DNA from: Istiophorus platypterus
Lineage: Eukaryota; Chordata; Actinopteri; Istiophoriformes; Istiophoridae
Direction of reading: 5' to 3'
NCBI GenBank assembly: GCA_016859345.1
Contig: CM029111.1
Coordinates: 9,296,714-9,360,713 of the forward strand
Length of the DNA stretch: 64,000 nucleotides
Below the pieces are notes generated by a model. It had not been told where the DNA came from and searched no databases. It saw only the letters and a program-made list of their open reading frames with translations. Shown one piece after another: positions 59,219-64,000 of this stretch. The position numbers and the translations under genes are program-made. The stretch's first letter is position 1, and each line of letters opens with the position of its first letter.

Positions 59219-59572
59219 GTGAGTCACTAACCTCTGCTCTTTCCTGCTATGGGGCTACATCTACCTTCTGCTTCAGGGTAGATTTTAAGAATGGATCACA
59301 GTAGAGTATTAGAGAAAACCCTCAAATAAAGGACCGTGATAGTCAGTGATAAATGAGCGGGGAAATTAGTTTAAACTTCCAGAGAATGTATATTTCCCCC
59401 GTGCCAAATATTAAGCAATTATTGAATATACGTGAGCAAGCAGTTGGGCTGTATAAAGAACAGATAATGAGTGAATGGAAGGTTTCGAATCACATTCGTC
59501 GACTGTCATCTGTTTTTGCATGGGGAGGAAGCTCGTCTAAATCCCCCCTCTTCGTGTCTGTGTTTGCATCAG
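59219..59572 (+). other. znf512b: znf512b intron (354 bp)
   Basis: Phase 0. The acceptor is TTTGCATCAG. The 87-codon frame at 59353-59616 crosses it out of frame and is a shadow. Confidence 0.9.
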
Positions 59573-59748
59573 GCCACCGTATCCGAGAAGCTGAGTCATG
59601 GCTGTCCCTACTGTGAGGCAGTGTTTGCCACAAAGGTGCGCCTGCAGAAGCACAAGCTGTGGAACCACCCTGACAGGGTTACTATGGAGCCCAAGGATGA
59701 GCAGCCCAAACTTCAAAAGACTCCTGTCAAGTCCAACTCCAAGAAAAG
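59573..59748 (+). CDS. znf512b: znf512b exon with zinc finger 2 (residues 119-176)
   Basis: Starts in phase 0 with A-T-V-S-E-K-L and leaves in phase 2 before GTGACT, a somewhat weak donor. It encodes a C2H2 finger with ligands C129, C132, H145 and H150 (C-x2-C-x12-H-x4-H) in C-P-Y-C-E-A-V-F and Q-K-H-K-L-W-N-H-P-D-R. The human equivalent is C-P-F-C-E-A-A-F to E-K-H-R-I-W-N-H-M-D-R. A lysine/proline-rich linker follows (P-K-D-E-Q-P-K, K-T-P-V-K-S-N-S-K-K). Confidence 0.96.
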
Positions 59749-59859
59749 GTGACTGGGAGTTAGAGCTCAAATTCCCACCCACACTGACCCACATAATGGT
59801 GTTAGTAACATCATAATGCTGACTGCCCAAAACTGTCCTACCTTGGTCTGTGAATCCAG
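59749..59859 (+). other. znf512b: znf512b short intron (111 bp)
   Basis: GT at 59749, acceptor TGAATCCAG. It is too short to hold another exon. Confidence 0.85.
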
Positions 59860-60143
59860 GCCCATGGAGAACAGTCCCCCCTCTCCGGTGTTCTTTAAAG
59901 TGAAAAAGACCCACGAGGTGTCAACGCCCTCTCAGAATGGGGAGCTGGCCCACCATAAGAGTGAGAGGAAACAGCACAGCCACAGCCAGCCTTCACAGCA
60001 CATTCACCAGTCCCAGCCGGTCCTCCCTCAGTCCCAGCAGTCGCAGTCCCAAAGCACGTCGTCTGATGCGGGTGGCAGTGAAAGCGAGGGGGGGAGTCTT
60101 CCTCCTTCTTTCCCCGATGAAGACCCGGAGCGAATGAGGCACA
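59860..60143 (+). CDS. znf512b: znf512b linker exon, Gln/Ser/His-rich (residues 177-271)
   Basis: One base completes the split arginine codon, then 94 codons. It leaves in phase 1 before GTAAGA. The first part reads P-M-E-N-S-P-P-S-P-V-F-F-K-V-K-K. A low-complexity stretch of Gln, Ser and His follows, including Q-S-Q-Q-S-Q-S-Q-S-T-S-S. The last part is acidic and Pro-rich (G-S-E-S-E-G-G, F-P-D-E-D-P-E-R-M-R-H). No structured domain is visible, so it is likely disordered. Its place between fingers 2 and 3 is where human ZNF512B, as I recall, carries a long array of K-P-V-type repeats; none are seen here. Confidence 0.93.
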
Positions 60144-60243
60144 GTAAGATTACAGCATATCCTTTGTAATAGACTAAATATTTTCATTACCCTTGCAGTG
60201 TATGTGTTTGACCGTTCCTTGCTCTGTTTTTCTCTTGAGCCAG
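60144..60243 (+). other. znf512b: znf512b short intron (100 bp)
   Basis: Phase 1 intron that splits the first arginine codon of the R-R-K-Q motif. Donor GTAAGA, acceptor TCTTGAGCCAG. Confidence 0.9.
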
Positions 60244-60315
60244 GACGGAAGCAGAAAACGCCTAAGAAATTCACAGGAGAGCAGCCTTCTATATCTGGAA
60301 CATTTGGATTGAAAG
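60244..60315 (+). CDS. znf512b: znf512b exon with NuRD-interaction-type motif (residues 272-295)
   Basis: Two bases complete the split arginine, then 23 codons and one leftover base before GTAGAT (phase 1). The product is R-R-K-Q-K-T-P-K-K-F-T-G-E-Q-P-S-I-S-G-T-F-G-L-K. The R-R-K-Q-x-x-P sequence matches the motif by which FOG1, SALL and BCL11 proteins bind RBBP4/7 in the NuRD complex. The same residues also fit the variant R-K-x-x-x-P-x-K/R that I recall being described for human ZNF512B. The block through G-T-F-G-L-K-G appears highly conserved with human. Confidence 0.93.
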
Positions 60316-61230
60316 GTAGATCGCAGAATTCCTCTCACTTCACCCTCTTGTTGTCAGTAAACCATGTTTTCTTATGTAAACTTGCCCATAATTGTCAAAC
60401 AACTTTGTGTTGTAATGTTATATCATGTGGGTGTAGTATTAATAATTGAATAAAAGAAATCGTGAAGGAGAGATTGTGCTTTGCTGGCTTGTGATTGTGC
60501 TTTGCTGACAATACAGCAGGCCTCATGAACCCTGTTATTATTTGCCGATTAATGGAAACTTTTGCGGGATAAATGTACCGGTTTTGGAAGATGGGAACAG
60601 GGTTTGTGGATTTTGGGCATGTTTGAGAGATCTTTACTACATCATGCGATTGGCTGTGTAAATAATTTTGAGCGCTCTCTACCTTATTGATCAATAGTAT
60701 CGTTCTTTTAACAGCGCTAATGTGTTCAGCTGTAGGGGCGTTTCGAATGCGGCAAAATGAATCAGTCACTCACACGGCAAGCACACATCACAAACACACA
60801 GCTTTTCAAGTGTCTCGATCTCCTTCTGTCTCATTCATGTGCTGAAAATGTTCAGTGACTCATAGTGTTGTGAACTACTTACTCAATTCAGTTCAATTCC
60901 AGTCAATTTTATTTATATCATTCGCAGTTTTCAGGAATCACTTCTCTCTTGTTTTACAAATCATAAACAACCTTCTTCTCTCATTTTCTTTCTCTGACTA
61001 TCTTTTGAACCCACTCCCGTTTCTATTTTATATTCAGTATCAACTTTCCCTTTTTAGTAATACCCTTGTTCAACGTTGTCCTCCATCTGTCCCTCCTTTC
61101 TTGTATATTGCACTTTACCTTGGATACTTTCAATGGGAGTATTAATTACTACCAAATCTGTGTGTGTGGGTGTGTTTGTGTGTGTGTGTGTGTGTGTGTA
61201 TCTGCACGTCTGTGATATGGTGTTTTGCAG
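60316..61230 (+). other. znf512b: znf512b intron (915 bp) with a UG-repeat near its acceptor
   Basis: Donor GTAGAT, acceptor GTTTTGCAG ending at 61230. It contains a short AT-rich patch resembling a repeat end near 60890-60920. A GT array at 61159-61199 lies only about 31 bases from the acceptor. Confidence 0.85.
61159..61199 (+). repeat. (TG)n microsatellite close to a splice acceptor
   Basis: TG repeat of about 41 bp on the transcript strand, so it is a UG repeat in the pre-mRNA, ending about 31 bases before the acceptor at 61230. Confidence 0.95.
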
Positions 61231-61365
61231 GCATGACTAAGGTGGAGGAGAAGCTGAAAGCAGGCCGTGCGAAGAGACCAGAGGGGAGTGGGTTTAGTGA
61301 GGACCCTCAAAGAAGACCTGCTCCAAGTCAATCCTCCAAGAAAGACCCAGCCACAACAAGTTCTG
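61231..61365 (+). CDS. znf512b: znf512b basic linker exon (residues 296-340)
   Basis: Two bases complete the split glycine codon, then M-T-K-V-E-E-K-L-K-A-G-R-A-K-R-P-E-G-S-G, ending K-K-D-P-A-T-T-S-S. The leftover base before GTGAAC gives phase 1. It is lysine/arginine-rich with no fold visible. It aligns loosely with the human A-K-A-E-D-K-A-R-V-H-R segment that precedes the third finger. The donor GTGAAC is weaker than its neighbours, but the phases agree on both sides. Confidence 0.88.
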
Positions 61366-62592
61366 GTGAACACCTGTGCCAACTTTTTAAGTGAATTAGT
61401 TTGTCCATAGAAATGTTGAGCTTTGGGGCCTCTTGTTATCTAGATGTAATACCAGCATTACCAGTGCTGTCATGATACCTGTGTTTTGTTTTATTTGCAA
61501 ATCCATCAACGATGCCATGTCTTCCTCCAACAACTTTACTTACACCTAAATGATCTGCATAAATCTAACAAAACAGTGATATAGGGCTACAACTAATGCT
61601 TATCTTCATTAATGATCAATGCTTCAGTGATATATTCATTATCTGCTCATTTAATCATTCAATCACTCATTCAATATGTAAAATGTCACGGAATCGTAGA
61701 AAATGCCCTAATTTTCCAGGGCAGACTCAAAATTCCAACAGAGAGAAGCAACAAATTCTTACGTTTAAGACAAGTTGGAACTGACGCATTTTTGCTCAAC
61801 GGATCTACAACATTGTTGTTAATCTATTTTCTTCCAATCAAATAACCAATTAATTGACCAATTGTTACAACACTATTGATAGTGATATCCGTCCTAAGAC
61901 AATTTAACAAGACTGTGAATCTGTAAAATCATTCGGAACCAACTCTGCTAACTGACCATTTCAATATTTATTTCTATGGAAATGGTCCATCTGTGGAAAT
62001 GGTCAGTGACCAACAAGTATTGAGGCTTTTACATCTGCTCTAGGTTCTGATGAGCACTGCTTTTTAAAGTCAATCAATTCAAACTGACATGTAATACATG
62101 TTTGATGCACTGATTAAATTTATGGTTCAAATGCTGACCTGACTGCTGCATACAGACCTGATAATCTCTTCTTTACATTATATGTAAGAAACTTAAAACA
62201 GCTGAACTTGTCAAAAAAACTATGAATAAATAATTTGTCAAATGATTCAAACATTTGTTAAATAGATGAATAATTATAGCAGGTATAATTATAATAATTA
62301 TACAGGTATAGCATGCATTACATTTAGCTGATTATGAATATAAAAAAGTCTGTTCTATGTGATTTATGCTATTTATGTTGGGTGTTTTGGTATCTTCTTC
62401 CCGGGGATTACTTTACATAAGGGACTCACCCACTTCATATTACTTGCTAATACAAGCATAAAACTACACTTTAAGACAAGGAAAAACAAAATGCACACAA
62501 GTACACAAAGAGAAATGTTAATGCCCATAAGGACATAATACAGGTAAAAATTGATTGGCTAACTGACAGAGTAGTATCTTGGTATTTCTAAG
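61366..62592 (+). other. znf512b: znf512b intron (1.2 kb)
   Basis: AT-rich phase 1 intron. It carries a degenerate interspersed repeat (61583-61873). Its acceptor, TTTCTAAG, has a short pyrimidine tract. Confidence 0.85.
61583..61873. mobile_element. Degenerate 'ACTAACGATTA' teleost repeat
   Basis: It starts GGGCTACAACTAATGCTTAT, then has an ATTAATGATCAAT block and AAATGTCACGGAATCGTAGA followed by AAAATGCCC. A TTTAAGACAAGTTGGAACTG block follows, then CCAATTAATTGACCAATTGT near the end. The order of blocks matches a very common fish repeat I remember. It starts CTGCAACTAACGATTATTTT, passes through AAAATGTCAGAAAATAGTGA and TTTGAGAAGCTGGAA, and ends in rows of CGATTAAT. The copy is old and strongly diverged. 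The family name is not certain. Confidence 0.6.
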
Positions 62593-62720
62593 GTGCTGTG
62601 CCTGACACCCAATGGCAGCGAGCAATCTCAGAGCGAGGTGAAGTGGTGTGTCCCACCTGTTCCATCGTCACCAGGAAAACAATCCACGGGCTCAAAAAAC
62701 ACATGGAGATTTGCCAGAAG
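62593..62720 (+). CDS. znf512b: znf512b exon with zinc finger 3 (residues 341-383)
   Basis: Two bases complete a glycine codon, then 42 codons, ending in phase 0 at CAGAAG before GTCAGT. The product reads A-V-P-D-T-Q-W-Q-R-A-I-S-E-R-G-E-V-V-C-P-T-C, then V-T-R-K-T-I-H-G-L-K-K-H-M-E-I-C-Q-K. The ligands are C360, C363, H377 and C381 (C-x2-C-x13-H-x3-C), a C2HC finger. It closely matches the human segment with E-Q-W-Q-R-A-I, C-P-T-C and G-L-K-K-H-M-E-V-C-Q-K, and ZNF512 has a related finger. Frames continuing past 62720 read into the intron and are not real. Confidence 0.96.
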
Positions 62721-63990
62721 GTCAGTGGGCTGTATAGCCATCCACCAGGCTGGAGCAGGGTGGGTGTGCTGCCACAGCGTCTGGTATAGCCTGCTGTGAA
62801 ACCAAGAGTTCTATCAGAATAGTTAATATTATTCCAAGGGAAATACCTCAGTATAAGCTTGATTTCACTGCTTTTGCTTCTGGAGAAGTCTGCCTGCTGA
62901 AAAATTTGAATAACCCATGAATGTCCTTAATATTATACCATCATGTATTTCAGATGAAAAAGTCTTAAATCTCTGCTTCTCTTATTTAAGACAGGATTCT
63001 TTATAACAGGTGACACTATACATTACACAATGTGTTAATGTGAATGGTGATCTACAGGAGCTCATTTGACAGCACAGTGACACAAAAAACTTTTTACATA
63101 TTGACGAACCTCTTCTATGCAATAATTATTAAATGTTTTTTTCTGTCTGAATATGAAGTAAAGCTTTCTCAACCCAGAGCTGGAATCTTCACATTGGATT
63201 ATAACTTTGACTGCAGTGTTATTAGATATGTCCCCCTGAGGAGACCATTGTGCAGGGTCTGGGGAGCTTTTATAGTAGAGATATTCAAGACTGTAGAAAT
63301 AACATCGGGTAGTATCTCACTACAGAAAACCCAACCATGTAAAATCCTTTACTCATCAGCTCTGATGTGAAAGCTTATATCAATTGAAAGGGATGAAGGG
63401 GAAGGGCAGTGGACACTTCTGCGGTTTGTTTGTATTGGACTTAATTGTGGTCAGTGATAGTAATAAACAAGTTGAAGCATGGAAAACTTAATACAACTAC
63501 ATTATTATTGAGCTTTTCCTGGGGAAAAGTCAGCTTGAGTTTACAGTGGCATCCAGGCCTTCAGAGAGGGGCCTAGAGTGTTCCTATAGTCATTTTAATG
63601 GTTCTGTGACCCAGTGGCCCGTGTGTCATTAACTTGACAGCATACCATTAAGCAATGACAGAGTCAGCACATTACCACTGGGTCACTCACCATCAAAACA
63701 CCTCCATCTCAAAATCAATACTGATGTGAGGAGAGGCATCTACGAAAAGGAACACTGTGCGTTAAATTAGCTTTTTCTGTTTCCCAAAGTTTATTGATAT
63801 GTGCTTTGTCCTTTATTTTGGACAAAGCGCCAGAATTGTGAACTAATAACAAGCTCTGTTAGGTTATATATGAAATGTCCCTATATTGAGAGATCCAAAA
63901 AAGACCAAAGCCTGCAAGAGTGGGCCACATGTCTCTTTCCTTTCATAGAAATGTAATTTGATCCTCTCTTTGGCCTTCAACCCCTGGCAG
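62721..63990 (+). other. znf512b: znf512b intron (1.27 kb)
   Basis: Phase 0 intron. Donor GTCAGT, acceptor CAACCCCTGGCAG. The 108-codon frame at 63044-63370 inside it has no recognisable domain. Confidence 0.8.
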
Positions 63991-64000
63991 CTCCAGGATG
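63991..64000 (+). CDS. znf512b: znf512b next exon, cut by the window end
   Basis: After a good acceptor (CCCCTGGCAG), the last ten bases CTCCAGGATG read L-Q-D in phase 0. Human ZNF512B continues C-Q-K-L-Q-D at this point as I recall, so this is taken as the first ten bases of the exon carrying the next finger. The remaining half or more of the protein lies beyond the window. Confidence 0.72.

Noticed and set aside
62721..62799. Extension of the zinc finger 3 frame beyond 62720
   Set aside because: The frame stays open by chance into the intron. GTCAGT at 62721 is a donor, and the protein continues L-Q-D at 63991.

Overview
This is vertebrate nuclear DNA, most likely from a percomorph (spiny-rayed) teleost fish. 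It is AT-leaning, intron-rich and full of (CA/GT)n microsatellites, and it carries several interspersed repeats that resemble families I remember as common in percomorph genomes. There are no operons, no bacterial gene structure, no CRISPR array and no rRNA or tRNA gene that I could recognise. Nearly all long open frames are chance frames; the real coding content is short, spliced exons.

Two protein-coding genes are supported, both on the + strand and head to tail. The first is the SAM-domain adaptor gene samd10. Four coding exons (18059-18243, 27043-27211, 34939-35079, 42050-42072) join in consistent phases and give the last 172 residues, ending in a SAM domain and the tail S-F-G-N-F-S. The exon with the start codon was not found in the first 18 kb and is probably upstream of the window. 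The second is znf512b, a multi-zinc-finger chromatin protein. A CpG-rich promoter and untranslated first exon lie at about 46.9-48.24 kb. The ATG is at 49836, and eight coding exons plus the first 10 bases of a ninth run to the window end. Together they encode the N-terminal 386 residues.

Layout: 1-18058 is samd10 upstream or first-intron sequence with repeats and a LINE-like 3' tail. 18059-42072 is the samd10 body with three introns of 7-9 kb. 42073 to about 43.8 kb is its 3' UTR with polyadenylation signals and two Pumilio-type motifs. About 43.8-46.85 kb is the intergenic spacer, with two identical CTCF-core matches and CCAAT boxes. 46.9-48.24 kb is the znf512b promoter/5' UTR. 48.24-64 kb is znf512b.

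The order and orientation SAMD10 then ZNF512B match what I recall of human 20q13.33, which supports both calls. The most notable protein observation is an RRKQxxP sequence in znf512b, the signature of NuRD/RBBP4-binding peptides. It sits in a linker that lacks the long KPV-type repeat array I remember from human ZNF512B. I found no previously undescribed biological system; the points worth checking are listed as findings.
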